From Rhizophagus sp. LPA8_4_AMF (Eukaryota; Glomeromycota; Glomeromycetes; Glomerales; Glomeraceae), in the NCBI GenBank assembly GCA_021464525.1, contig JADRCO010000921.1, forward strand, positions 1-24,644: a stretch of DNA of 24,644 nucleotides, written 5' to 3'. Below the pieces are notes generated by a model, which saw only the letters and a list, made by a program, of their open reading frames with translations, did not search any database and had not been told where the DNA came from. The translations under genes and the position numbers were made by a program. The first letter of the stretch is position 1. Each line of letters begins with the position of its first letter. This document shows, in pieces, positions 1 through 10,517 of the stretch.

Positions 1-31
<31 letters not shown>

Positions 32-375
32 AAAAAGAGAGTAAAAAAAGAGAGAAATAATTAAAACATATTCTTCTCTTGCTTTAACTTGCTTATAAAA
101 CTGTTTTTTCTCCAATGTTCTCTCGATTACGACATGAAGAAATAAAAAAGTAAAATTCGCAAAGATAAACGCTAAAAAATATATATATAATAAAAAAAGA
201 AATTTACAGAAGAAAATAAAGGGGAAACGATAAAATAACGAAGTGAAATGTACATTGGGAAGGTAAAAAAAAACGATTATTTTATAAAGAAAAAAAAAAT
301 ATAATGCAAGCTAAGGCATGAAAGTCTTAGATCGATCACATCGGACGGAAATTTTTTTTTTCCAAAAGAAAAGGT
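1..375. other. Window edge with poly-A tract and 3' flank of the WRKY-like gene
   Basis: The window opens with an uninterrupted run of 28 A (1-28), followed by A-rich sequence. This lies downstream of the stop codon of the minus-strand gene ending at 376, so it probably contains that gene's 3' UTR. I see no supportable open reading frame or RNA gene here. Confidence 0.6.
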
Positions 376-1834
376 TCAAGATTGTACAATCCTCTTGATC
401 TTACCACATTCATCCAAGTGATTACCACGATATTTAATGATCCATCCACCTTCCTTTTCGGTAACAGTTTTATTAACTGGGCATCCTTTATTACTGTTTG
501 AGCATTTAAAATAAACACTCTTATTTCCAGTTTTTCTTTGTGTCGTGTTTCCATTATTTTTCCATAAATATTCATCCACGTAAGGATATTCTTTTGTTTC
601 AATGATCATTGTCACTGGAAGCATTTCACGACGTTTACGCTTACGCTTGTTAGGTGCACCATTAATATTATTTTGTTCGTTTTCGGTTGGTTCATCATGA
701 TCTGCTTGGATTTTGTGAAATTTGAGGCTTAAATTGATTATCATGTAATATGATTTGATCATTAATCGCAATTGTGGCTTTAACTAACCTTTAGAAGATC
801 GTGATTTAAGTCGAGGTGTTGATTGAGACACGGGGGTATTTGAAGGAGAATTAAGAGAAAGACTATGAACAGGAGAAGATAAGCTGGTATTAAAAGACGC
901 GTAATTCATTGTTCCATCAGATGTAGGATATCTTTAAACGTTGAAATTTATACATTGTTAATAAAAAAAAAAAAAACTTTGTTATATGTCAATTATTACT
1001 TTAAATTAACTTACGTTGCAATCGAATTTTCTAAAATGAAAAATCATGAATTAAATTTTATTACAAGTATATAAATTACGTTTAAAATAACTCATTTGTA
1101 AAGTAAAAATTAAAAATTTTACCATTGTCATAATCCATATCTTGATTAGAATGAATCTCATCATTCTTTGAATCATCGTGGTCATTACATTTTCTATGTT
1201 TATCACATAACATTAAATCAAGTTCTTTAACGCGCAATTTTGCCTCTTCTGCCTTACGCTTATCTTCTTCAACTTTAGAGGTAAGAATAAGCTTAAGTAG
1301 TTCAGGTTGCCCTCCAAATTGGGCGATAACGTCTTGTAAATCAAAACTAGTTGCCGCAGTAGTGTTGGGACTCGATAAGCCCGCGGGTATAGACGGAGGC
1401 GTGGGTAAGGACGCAGGTAAAGACGCGGGCAGAGTCGAAGAGATAGATACATTATTATTAGTGGGTAAACACTGGGTCGAAGCTAACGGGGAAGGGGGGT
1501 GTTCATTCAATGGGGGAGCTATCGATGGGTGCTGTTGAGTAGAAGGATATTGCCTAGGTGTGCTATTAGGCGCTATCGAAGTATGCTGTGGTGCCTTATA
1601 TCTTCGTGTTTGAGAACTTAAACTAGGTGGTCCAATCGAGGTATTTTGAGTTGTGTATTGAGGATTCGGTGTTCCCGAAGGTGTTTGGGCGATTATACTG
1701 TCCTGAGGTGTTGTGAACTGATTCTGTTGTTGAGTATATTGGTGGTGATGCAAGGAAGTATGAAGCTGCTGATTGCTTTTTGGTGGAGTATAAGGATATT
1801 GTGCATAAGTAGATTCGGGGCCTCGGGACGACAT
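376..1834 (-). CDS. WRKY-like zinc-finger protein with coiled coil (putative DNA-binding protein)
   Basis: Four exons join in phase: 1834-1123, 1030-1015 (16 nt), 931-789 and 701-376, giving 398 aa. The ATG at 1834 was chosen because the codon just upstream is GTG. Residues 1-160 are rich in Q, P, S and T. Residues about 164-213 form a charged, probably coiled-coil helix that begins SFDLQDVIAQFGGQPELL. A basic stretch KRKRKRR (309-315) may be a nuclear signal. Residues 331-389 resemble a WRKY domain: W337-K-N-N-G-N in place of WRKYGQ, then VYFKC, GCPVNK, and ligands C357, C364, H385 and C389. Plant WRKY spacing is C-x4-5-C-x22-23-H-x-H/C, while here it is C-x6-C-x20-H-x3-C, so this is a divergent member of the WRKY-GCM1/FLYWCH superfamily. 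Role as a transcription factor is inferred; targets are unknown. A FLYWCH finger is the main alternative. Confidence 0.75.
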
Positions 1835-2607
1835 CACTCTTTGGTTTTTTTTTCAGTATCTTTTGGTTTTATTCGGTTTGGAAAGAGACCACAAAACCAA
1901 TAAAATTCAGAAATCTGTTGAAAAAAAATAATGGATTATTTCCAGTATTATACCCCGTTTTTCTGTATTTATCCATCAAATTTTTTTTTTTTAACCCGTT
2001 TTTCTAATCTAATCTCCGTAACAATATCCTAAACTTAATTTAAAAATTTTCTTTTTTAAAGTCAAAAAAGAAAAAATTCTTTGTGGATTTTTTGCATAAA
2101 TTATGTGCCTTTCACGCGTACTGTGTAACTATACCTACCGAGAAGTGAGAAGAAATTTGGATACGATCTTCTAGCAACTCTTTTCTTTTTAACTGAATAT
2201 AATTATAATTATATCGTTAAATATCTTTTAAAAAAATCACGCGTTATTTTCAGTATCTCAGCCACTTTGAAATTAATAGCTCACCTTCAGATAAATTTCA
2301 GAACAAAATATGATGGATTGAATTATGGTTTATTTATTTATTTTTTTTTTTTTTTATAGTTAAATTTCCCACCAAACTTGATAAGTGAGAAACAAGTAAG
2401 TAAACGCCAAAACTCGTACTTTTTAAAGCAAGCAGTAAGAACATGTGTTTATTTATGATTTGAAATCCATTATAATATTATTTATCAAAATTTTATTTAA
2501 AAGGATCAATATGGAATCATTTAAATATAAAGGTTTCTTTTAAAAATTACGTTCAAAGAATTATTTCCTACTACAGAAGTCGCGATCCATTTGCGTAAAA
2601 TAATATA

Positions 2608-2622
2608 TACAGTATTACTGTA
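2608..2622. repeat. 15-bp interrupted perfect palindrome
   Basis: TACAGTA-T-TACTGTA, seven-base arms around a single T. It lies in intergenic DNA about 0.8 kb upstream of the WRKY-like gene. A protein-binding role is possible but unsupported. Confidence 0.5.
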
Positions 2623-2990
2623 CATTACATACATACGTACATATATATTATATTTATATTAATCAGGCGATCAAAAGGAAAATTAGTTTGGGTATAATTT
2701 TAACCTCCCACGCCCCGTTGTTTACGATTTTTTTTTTTTTAACAAAAAAAATGGGTAAAAAAGGGTATTATGTTAAAGGAATTCAATCTAACGTTAATAG
2801 TACAGATTCATTAGATTTTTATCCAAATTTTCGTTAATTTTCATGCTATAACCTGTTGATAATATATGTAATATATGGCGGCTTAGGATATCTTGTTTTT
2901 TTGTTTATTTATACATGTGCAATTCTCCGTGGTGTATATAAAAATATATAATTAGATCATTAGTACCCGGGAAATTTTTTGATCAAGTCC

Positions 2991-3039
2991 TTATATATAT
3001 ATATAATAAATATATATATACGTACATACAGTACATACA
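2991..3039. repeat. AT dinucleotide repeat next to a 9-bp tandem duplication
   Basis: Alternating T and A occupies most of 2991-3020. It is followed by two perfect copies of GTACATACA (3022-3030 and 3031-3039). This is simple-sequence DNA with no other visible role. Confidence 0.7.
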
Positions 3040-3903
3040 GTTATATAATCTTTATATATTTAATGGATAAAATCCATTGATAGAATCTTGTAAAAAAAGT
3101 CTTCTTGAACAAATAGAATCTTATTCTAGTCAATTTCTTTTATTAGAAGTCCAATTCAAACCGAATCTAGCCAATCTGATCTGTGTTTAAAAAAACTTTG
3201 CAAATAATAAAGTTGGTAGAACTTATATGCAAGAATAAGAGCACGTGGATCAATGCAAATATCTTGTGTTTACCATAATAAGATTAAATAAAACCGATAT
3301 CGATCAAGAACCTCCGTGAGTTGTTTATTTGTGACTTTATTCGGCGAATCTCATATTCAACCAAATAACTTATACATAAAGTTATACTCAACTCGTAAAG
3401 AATCTGGATTTTTTTAAAAAAAATCTTATAAAATTTGTCGGACAAATGTAATACGAAATAAACAAACAATATGCAAAAAAATTTTTGATTCTTGGTATTT
3501 CTCGAAGGAAAAAAAAAAATAAAATATTATTCCCAGAATCACTTCATTCTAAAAATGAAAATAAAAAAAAATCCTTGTTAATCTTTGCAAAATATGGTAT
3601 CATTATAATTAAAAATTTCACAAAAGGATTCGGAAAGAATTGTTTTAATAGACCTCTACAATTTGTTTGCGATTATCAATATCATCATCCAATGGAATTT
3701 CTTTTGTAATCCCTGTAAATAATTAGAAATTAACCATTATAAAAATCCTTTTTTTTGCTGCGCGAGATTCTAGCAAATATTGTAAATCTTTTAGTTGTTT
3801 TTTTGATCTCAAGAAGTTTTTCTCTATCTTGTAAACAATTGATTTAGGGTTTTAAGGTACCTAAAATAAGATAAATATTCATAGAATTCGGAGTGCGACA
3901 AAC

Positions 3904-4020
3904 TAACGGAAGTTTCCAATAGAAAAACTTTGCCGAAAATAAATAATAAGTAACAATTGAAGTCACTATTGTAAATTTGTAATTTCCGGTAAAAATTTAG
4001 TCAATCGGAAATTTTTCCGA
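3904..4020. promoter_or_regulatory. Cluster of inverted GGAA/TTCC motifs
   Basis: The stretch contains CGGAAGTTTCC near 3906, ATTTCCGG near 3981, and TCGGAAATTTTTCCGA at 4005-4020 (seven-base arms around TT). Alternating GAA and TTC units recall heat-shock elements or Ets/Zn-cluster sites. It lies more than 400 bp downstream of OST1 and more than 2 kb upstream of the WRKY-like gene, so a regulatory role is only an inference. Confidence 0.25.
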
Positions 4021-4464
4021 CAAAATCCAATAGTCAAATTTCTTTGTGAAATTTATAAGTTTTTTTAAATAATCAGAAATATTTACAAGTATATTTGTTA
4101 CACCAATTAAATCTCAACAAATAAAGTTTCGATCACCCGGTCCTTTTCCAATTACATCATAGAACTTTGACACTTTACCTAATTTACTTTAACAATATAT
4201 GTATTTTAATCACTTTTCTTTGTCTTTTCTTTGTTAATACAATAATACCTTTTAAGTGTTCTTTAGAAAAATAATACTTTTATTTTTATTCTTGAAACAA
4301 GTTTTTGCAGCTAAAAAATTTCGAGGAATTATGGGTCGACGCCTCGTCGCTCACATTGATTTATTAAATTCCCGATATTCCGCGGAATTCTTATAATAAT
4401 ATATATATATATTTTTTTCTACATATTATTTATTTAAAAATATTAATTCTAAATATAAATAATT

Positions 4465-6315
4465 TTAACTTTTTTTCTCGGATTTTCCAATGCCGAATTC
4501 CATTCTAGAATAAACCATACTTAAAAGAAATGCACCCAAAAGGCAAGCTGAGACTGCTAAAGGTTTTCTTAAGAATTCAAATGAATTGTATGTATAAGAT
4601 ATCTGAATATTTTTTGAATGATCATTAAGAACGTTAAATTTATCAAGAACAATAAGATATCGTCCTATTGTATCTAAATAAGTTTTGTGAACACCATGTG
4701 ATTCTTTATCAACAAGAAATGGGGTTTCTACTTTTATATTACTAAAAGTCAAAATTCAAATATATTTAGTTTTTTGTTAAATTCAAAGAAAAAGAAAGAA
4801 AAAAAAAGTATTTCATACCTTGCACCTTCTGGTAATATAATTCTCACTTGTACTTTATCATAAGTAACTCGAGGGAGCACGTTTATGAAAGGAATGTTCA
4901 GAATATATCGACCACTTTCAGAGTGATACCTCACAAAATCTCCAATAGGTACATTATATCCATAATACCAAGTATAATTCCATCCACCGAATAAAGGATA
5001 TCGTGGCTTGAATTCTAAAACTGTTTTATCTTGTTCATATCGTAAATGAGATGTAGATACATTACCTATTTCATCACGATAATATACGTTTGACGCGTGT
5101 GCTGGTAATCTCAATGATAATTCACGTGTCATGATAGAATTTTGACGTGTATAGATATTTTTATGATATTCAAGTCGCGAAAATTGATCCTTTAATCTTT
5201 GTAAATCAAGAAATTTTTTTTTTAAAAAAAAAAACATGAAGATTTAAACGAAACTTTCACATAATATAAGTTGTTTCAATTTATTACTTGCCTTGCCCCT
5301 TCTTGAGTTAAGTTAAAATGCTCTTCAATTGCAAGATTTCCACCCCAATGACTAATTTCTAAATCGCGTCTTAACCCTTTAACGGTTAATATACCTTGTT
5401 GAAATTCATAATGGATTTTGAGTTCTTCGTAAGAATTAGGTTCTTTGCCGTCAAATGTCCCATACTCGAGCGTGTTTCGATTACTAGTTATGTACCCAGT
5501 TGGTTGGCTGTAGCTAATAATAACAGCTGAAGGGAGTCTTTATACATAATTATTGATTATCGATTTGAATATTCTTAAATATAATGAATATCACGAAATT
5601 TGTAAATAATATAAACTTACTTTACTATTGTTTTTTGTTGAACTGTGTGATAAACACTATTACCATATTGATTACCACGAAATAATATGTTTTGTCTTCC
5701 TGTTTGAGCGATTTCCTTAGGGTAAGGAGTTAGCACATGCGTAAAAGCTGTTGTTACAGTGAATTTAATTTTATCCTCTGGATCGAGACGACGATTGAAG
5801 GAAATTTTATAATATTGGATCTGACTACAATAATTATTCGTTGAAGAAGTATGTGATAAAGGCCACTTAAAATTCTTTGGTTTCCCGCATATTATTTCAT
5901 TTGTGTCATTTGAAATATGCATAACAAACGTATTTTCAAATTGATCTGATAATTTAGAAGAAGCTACCCACTTGAGAGAATTAAATTCTGCTTTTTCAAC
6001 TTCAAAAAACTGTTCTGTCTTTCTTTCTTTAACTTCAATAAATGATAAATGTTCATCCCATTCTTTAGGTATAGGATAATAATATTCACCTATCGACTCG
6101 TTATGAATGTTTTGAGCAACAACCGAAGTGGTTTCTCGAACGATAGAACTTGTAAGGTCTATCGTTCGAAGCATATTTGTGTTTTTCCAGTTTTGAGGAA
6201 CGTTGAAAGGTGGTGAAATAATTGCATTTACGTTTGCTGATGCTGTGTATATTAAACACGTAATCAGCATCATAAATGCTAGGAAGCTGTAAGAAAGCTT
6301 ATAAAGCGATCGCAT
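4465..6315 (-). CDS. OST1: OST1 / ribophorin I, oligosaccharyltransferase subunit
   Basis: This is a subunit of the ER-membrane oligosaccharyltransferase complex, which moves the dolichol-linked glycan onto Asn in N-x-S/T sites. Four exons: 6315-5621, 5537-5292, 5196-4819 and 4741-4465, giving 531 aa (human ribophorin I is about 607, yeast Ost1 about 476). Residues 1-27 are a signal peptide ending TASA. The family core is clear: HWGGNLAIEEH (295-305), EGARLKDQFSRLEY (311 onward), LPEGA, then HKTYLDTIGR (458-467). A single membrane helix spans about 500-517, followed by a short cytosolic tail that ends KSEKKS. The intron between exons 2 and 3 (5291-5197) uses a GC donor, AAG|GCAAGT; this is the only choice that restores the conserved GA-x-L-K-x-x-FSR spacing. 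The gene is divergent from TFG2 with a 286-bp shared upstream region. Confidence 0.95.
5197..5291 (-). other. GC-AG intron in OST1
   Basis: The donor reads AAG|GCAAGTAA, a strong match to the usual GC-type donor context, and the acceptor reads ACAAAG|ATTAAAG. Splicing here gives R314-L-K-D-Q-F-S-R in frame. A nearby GTAATA donor at 5287 with a later acceptor also keeps frame but deletes the conserved Leu-Lys. Confidence 0.75.
6136..6169. repeat. 12-bp inverted repeat inside OST1 exon 1
   Basis: Arms TCGAACGATAGA (6136-6147) and its perfect reverse complement (6158-6169) flank a 10-nt loop. The sequence encodes part of the luminal N-terminus of OST1 (around LRTIDLTSSIVRE). It could form an mRNA hairpin, or be chance. 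Confidence 0.6.
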
Positions 6316-6601
6316 TTTTTAATTGATATGAAGTGAAATCACTTCAACTGATTTGTTTTTTTCGCAAAATTTTTAATCAATATATTATTTACCAATTGTC
6401 CAATTAGAAGTTTACACGATTAAGCTCAGATAGCACGAACTGCGTAAATCCTGGTTTCCAATTTCCAAATATGGGAGAGGCATTATCAAAGAGAATTAAA
6501 ATTTCATCCTTTAATCAGTGGTATCACCCTTTTTTGTTCAATTCGTTAAAAATTAACTCTCATTGTTTTTATATATTTAACAATAAACTTATTTTAAAAT
6601 A
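6316..6601. promoter_or_regulatory. Shared divergent promoter of OST1 and TFG2
   Basis: These 286 bp separate the two start codons, so they must hold both 5' UTRs and the promoters. CCAAT boxes occur at 6392-6396, 6400-6404 and 6458-6462. A near-perfect palindrome sits at 6329-6346 beside the OST1 ATG. Confidence 0.6.
6329..6346. promoter_or_regulatory. 18-bp palindrome just upstream of the OST1 start
   Basis: TGAAGTGAAATCACTTCA has eight-base perfect arms around AA, 13 bp upstream of the OST1 ATG. It could be a dimeric transcription-factor site or a short 5'-UTR hairpin. Confidence 0.45.
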
Positions 6602-8082
6602 ATGTCGTCGATGGAAATAGATTATGAAAATGTAGGTGTATCTATGGAAGATATAAGTATGGATGTTGACGAAGAAGGGTTCGAATATGAGGATACAGAC
6701 GATATTGATCTGAAAGATCTCGAAAATGAAGCTTGGCTTATTAAAGTATATAAATATTTTTAAAATTTTACTTAAAATAGTAATTATATTTCACAACAAT
6801 AAAGTTAACTTCTGTAACCTTTAGCTGCCAGCTTACTTGTTTGATAAATGGGCAGATGTTGCAGATGATACTGAACTTGCTAAAGTTCAATTTTTTGTTG
6901 ATTCTCGGTATAATAATAACCTTAATTTACTCTATTTCTAATTCTTTGTTTATTTCTAATATGAATAATTTTTCTGTAATTACAGTGGAATAGGTAGACA
7001 GCCACCAAAAGAATCGGTATGTACTAAATTTTAAAGGTTTGAATTAAATTCTATCTTGATTTGCTAAAAATTCTTTTCTTTCCTTCTTTTTTTGTCTTAA
7101 TAGTACAAATTTATCCTTTCAGACATTGAAAGACATGAAAACGAACCCAAAGAATATGATCTTGAAGTTGTTGATGATAATGTTGCTGATACATATCTCT
7201 TTTATCAAAATAAAGATGATGAAAGTAAGGGCTTTCTAACATAAGTAATGTTTATTGAAAGATTTAATTGATCTTTTTTTATATGTATATATATATAGGT
7301 GTATCCATGGCAGCTACAGCAAAAAAAAATTTTATAGTAAAACCAACATTTGGAGTTGATTATAGTAGAAAAGTTCGTCAAAGAACATTACAAGCTGCAA
7401 CACCGATGAGAAGAATTAAGATAATAGGGGACAATGAAAATCGGGGTGCTTACGTACCTCCTGGTGCATCTGCGGCTGCTATTGCGAAATTCGGGAACCT
7501 TGTTGTATGTATTAACTATTTATTCAATAATGTTTAAATTTATACATAAACCTCAACATACATATTTTTTTTAATATTACAGCAAAAGAAACCAAAAGTA
7601 TCGATCGATCAAAAGACTACACGTATGCCAAAGAACGAACTTATAGATTTACTATTTGGTGCTTTTGAAAAGTTCACATATTGGACATTACGTGGATTAA
7701 AAGATTATGCGAAACAACCTGAGGTATATAATCTAAAATAATTATAATATTTTCTTTTTGCGGTTTATCTGTAACTTTCCCATTAATTAATATACATTTT
7801 CTCATCATTGACTTAAAGTCATATTTAAAAGATGTGTTGAATGAGATTGCTATACTAGATAAACGTGGACCATATAATAATTGTTATCATTTAAAACCTG
7901 AATATAGTCAACAATCGTCAAATGCATCAGAATCTATTGCACCATTAGGTTTAGAAGCGCCTGCCGCTGGAACTAGTAATGAAGTTGAAGATGATGATTT
8001 TGAGTTTGAGAATGAAGAAGATACTGAACATAAATTGGAATCTGACGATGAAGCTTTATTTGGAGATGTTGGAGATGATTAA
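6602..8082 (+). CDS. TFG2: TFIIF beta subunit (RAP30/Tfg2), general transcription factor
   Basis: This subunit pairs with the TFIIF alpha subunit and helps RNA polymerase II join the pre-initiation complex. Seven exons: 6602-6745, 6825-6907, 6986-7016, 7104-7224, 7299-7504, 7583-7723 and 7819-8082, all in phase, giving 329 aa. The acidic N-terminus leads into the RAP30 start motif, EAWLIKLPAYLFDKW. Residues about 209-272 are the C-terminal winged helix (RMPKNELIDLLFGAFEKF, then KQPESYLKDVLNEIA, ending HLKPEYS), which aligns well with human RAP30. The last ~35 residues are very acidic. The first ATG with a good frame was used; introns are 72-95 nt with GTATAT/GTAAGG-type donors. It is divergent from OST1 and convergent with RAX1. 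Confidence 0.93.
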
Positions 8083-9181
8083 TAATTGTTTACTGGAATA
8101 TCATATAAGAGACATTATGGCAATAGGGGAACGGATTTTAGTTGGATTAACCGATGTACTATTTTAATTACTTTACTAAATTATGTAATTAGGTGAGTAA
8201 ATGTATCCTTATTTTAATTAATACACAATATACTTTTTTTTTTTAATTTCAATTCGTATGTTCTCAATTTAGAAATAAATAAATATATTATATATAAACA
8301 CATTGTATATAAGAAGTAAATTGTTTCTTTTATCTCGATGTTTACTCATTGGCTAGTTATTTTTTTTTTTTTTTTGATGGAACACGACCTCGTGAAATAG
8401 CTATTACATATTCTCAGTTTATATAAATATAGGTCAATGAATATTTACAGAAATTAACATACTATATAAATTATCTATTTTAATTTGAAATCTCTATTAT
8501 TTACAGAGTATAAAGAAATTTATATAAGCATATCTGAAGGATTTCGATCCTTATATTTTATTTAATACTATCTTCTCTATAAATACGTATGTTTTGGAAC
8601 AAGACTTAACAACCTTCATCACTTCTGCAAAGAGATTACTGGTGTTTTTTTTTACTAAAATCAAAGTTTGAAGTAGTGAATTAAAAAGTGCTGAGGACCT
8701 TTAACAGTACATATGAACTTAAATTAAAATCGTTCTGCTACACTCGTACCAAGTTTCCATCCTTGAAGATTTTTTTTTTTGTAGATTTATATAATAACTT
8801 GCAACCATTTAGAAAATCATGATAATAGAGATTTGATAATACCTCAAATTATTGTAACATATATTTGTTACAACCTTTATTATTTCTAATATTAATTATT
8901 TAGCAAAATTTTAAATATTATTACAAAATGTTGATGATCACCACCAGCATAATAAAAAAAATATATGAAAATCTAAAATACCAGATACCCAAATATCAAA
9001 ATACCAGTGAAATCATCAGTAGTAAAATTTCTAAAATAATATACATAAATTTGAACCCATACCCTCAACCATCCAAATAAATTAAATATTCTTTTGTTTT
9101 CTTTATCATCTTGAAATTCATATATTAAATTCAACCAATTTTATAAATTTCTATTCGATCTATTTATTATGATGATATCGT
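8083..9181. other. Convergent 3' intergenic region between TFG2 and RAX1
   Basis: About 1.1 kb lying downstream of both flanking genes, so it holds two 3' UTRs. It is A+T-rich with T runs near 8231, 8361 and 8770. I see no coding sequence, tRNA or clear repeat. Confidence 0.6.
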
Positions 9182-10517
9182 CTATAATCGATGTCCCGGA
9201 ACAGTTGCAAAAATTACCATTACAATTATAGAAACTAGTAAACTTAATAAAAAGTATTTAATGGCTTTTTTAACATGTAATGTGTATATGTATGGTTCCC
9301 TTACACGTTGGAAATGAAAGAATTTTGTTTCACTACAATATAAATTATATAATTAATTTAAAAAATCCGAACACCAGAAAATTCATATACCAAATTTATT
9401 ATTATTACCTTATTTTCAATAAAACGAAAAGAGGGCTAATCTTCGTTGCATAAGCAAATAAATTACCAATTCCAAAAAATACTGGGATAAAACTCTAAAA
9501 GGGTTTAATAATAAAAAAGACATATTAGTATATGTCATAAAACATTTAAAATATTAAGACACTACATACCCATAATCGTAACGTTTTTGGTTTTCTATCC
9601 AAAAATATCAAACTTAATACAACAGCAAAACCAATAAATAAACAGAATAAACCTATCGCCAATCTCATTGTAATTTGTCGAACATGCATATTTCCAAATG
9701 CTCTAGCTTTTAAGAACCTTGGGAAATGCACTCTTTCCATAAAGGCAAAAATTTCTTTTTTTGCTTCGTGAAAGATCCAAGGATCAGCTCTTTTATGTTG
9801 AGCATCACCTTCTTCTTCAATCGCGTGAGAAATTTTTTCCCGAATATGGTCTGATAATATAATTTCTTTTTCTGATCCTTCATAAATATATTTATAATAA
9901 ATACGTTCTGCTGATTCACGAAGGTCCTCCCTTGTAAATGGTCTCTCCCGATTATAAATTGAGAAATTTCCTGTTGTCGTATTGGTTCTGTTAGAGCGAA
10001 CAGAATCTCGATGTGTTAAAGGTCTTTGTTTATTTTCATTAGAAATCTCAATTATATGTGAACTTGATGGTGATTCTGGGCGAGAAGGAGGATCATCAAT
10101 TATTGTATTATCAGAACCACGAGATGCAGAGCTCGTATGTCTTTGAACACCTACATTAGTCGCGCTAGGCCTTAATTTATCTTTCTCAGATTTACTACCT
10201 CCCGGTCTATATCTTTCATATTCAGGATACTCATCATCTACATCCAATCCAAGTTTTTTGAGGTCTTTCAAATAAGCTTTACATAAAACCTCATGTTCTA
10301 ATACATCGAGATAAAAATCCAAGTATTCAGAAACTTTTTCTCTATCTCTCATGTAAAGGTAGAAATTATATAAACATACTGGAGGAGCTGTTTTACGAGA
10401 AAGAACTTCTTGTAATGTAGGTAGTCTGTCTCGTTTAACTGCTGGATAAGTTGCATTTTCAAGACGACGATCTTTCTCTGTCGTAATATTACTAGTTGTA
10501 TTTCCTTGACTGCTCAT
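9182..10517 (-). CDS. RAX1: RAX1-like RGS-domain membrane protein
   Basis: Three exons, 10517-9570, 9494-9409 and 9332-9182, give 394 aa. The N-terminal half is a fungal RGS-type domain starting RLPTLQEVLSRKTAPPVCLY and continuing MRDREKVSEYLDFYLDVLEH, which resembles Rax1 and related proteins. A Ser/Arg-rich linker (about 105-195) interrupts it, and the RGS fold resumes at REDLRESAERIYYKYI. Three hydrophobic helices follow: about 286-306, 317-340 and 371-388, ending VPGHRL. In yeast, Rax1 acts with Rax2 in bud-site selection; in filamentous fungi this family is linked to polarity and G-protein signalling. Whether this copy has GAP activity cannot be read from sequence. Another RGS-plus-membrane family is the main alternative. 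Confidence 0.85.

Larger units (their letters stand above)
1835..4464. other. Gene-poor intergenic stretch between the WRKY-like gene 5' side and the OST1 3' side
   Basis: About 2.6 kb without a supportable gene. Its left part should hold the promoter and 5' UTR of the WRKY-like gene; its right end holds the OST1 3' flank. Contents seen: T- and A-rich homopolymers, AT dinucleotide repeats, a two-copy 9-bp tandem repeat, short perfect palindromes (2608-2622, 3062-3078, 4005-4020) and a cluster of GGAA/TTCC inverted motifs near 3904-4020. The two short frames at 3284-3469 and 3485-3709 show no family resemblance, and the second has no ATG at its start. Confidence 0.6.

Noticed and set aside
336..602. 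Minus-strand 88-aa frame overlapping the WRKY-like last exon
   Set aside because: It is a different frame of the exon coding the zinc finger, without family resemblance.
1646..1903. Plus-strand 85-aa frame
   Set aside because: Antisense to the Q/P-rich first exon of the WRKY-like gene; no domain resemblance and no splice support.
3284..3709. Two short frames (minus 3284-3469, plus 3485-3709)
   Set aside because: Both are low-complexity A+T-rich translations. The plus frame begins at TTG rather than ATG. No homology recognised.
5286..5288. Alternative GTAATA donor in OST1
   Set aside because: In frame with a later acceptor, but it removes the conserved Leu-Lys before FSR; the GC donor fits the family better.
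7979..8167. Plus-strand 62-aa frame
   Set aside because: Out-of-frame shadow of the acidic TFG2 C-terminus.
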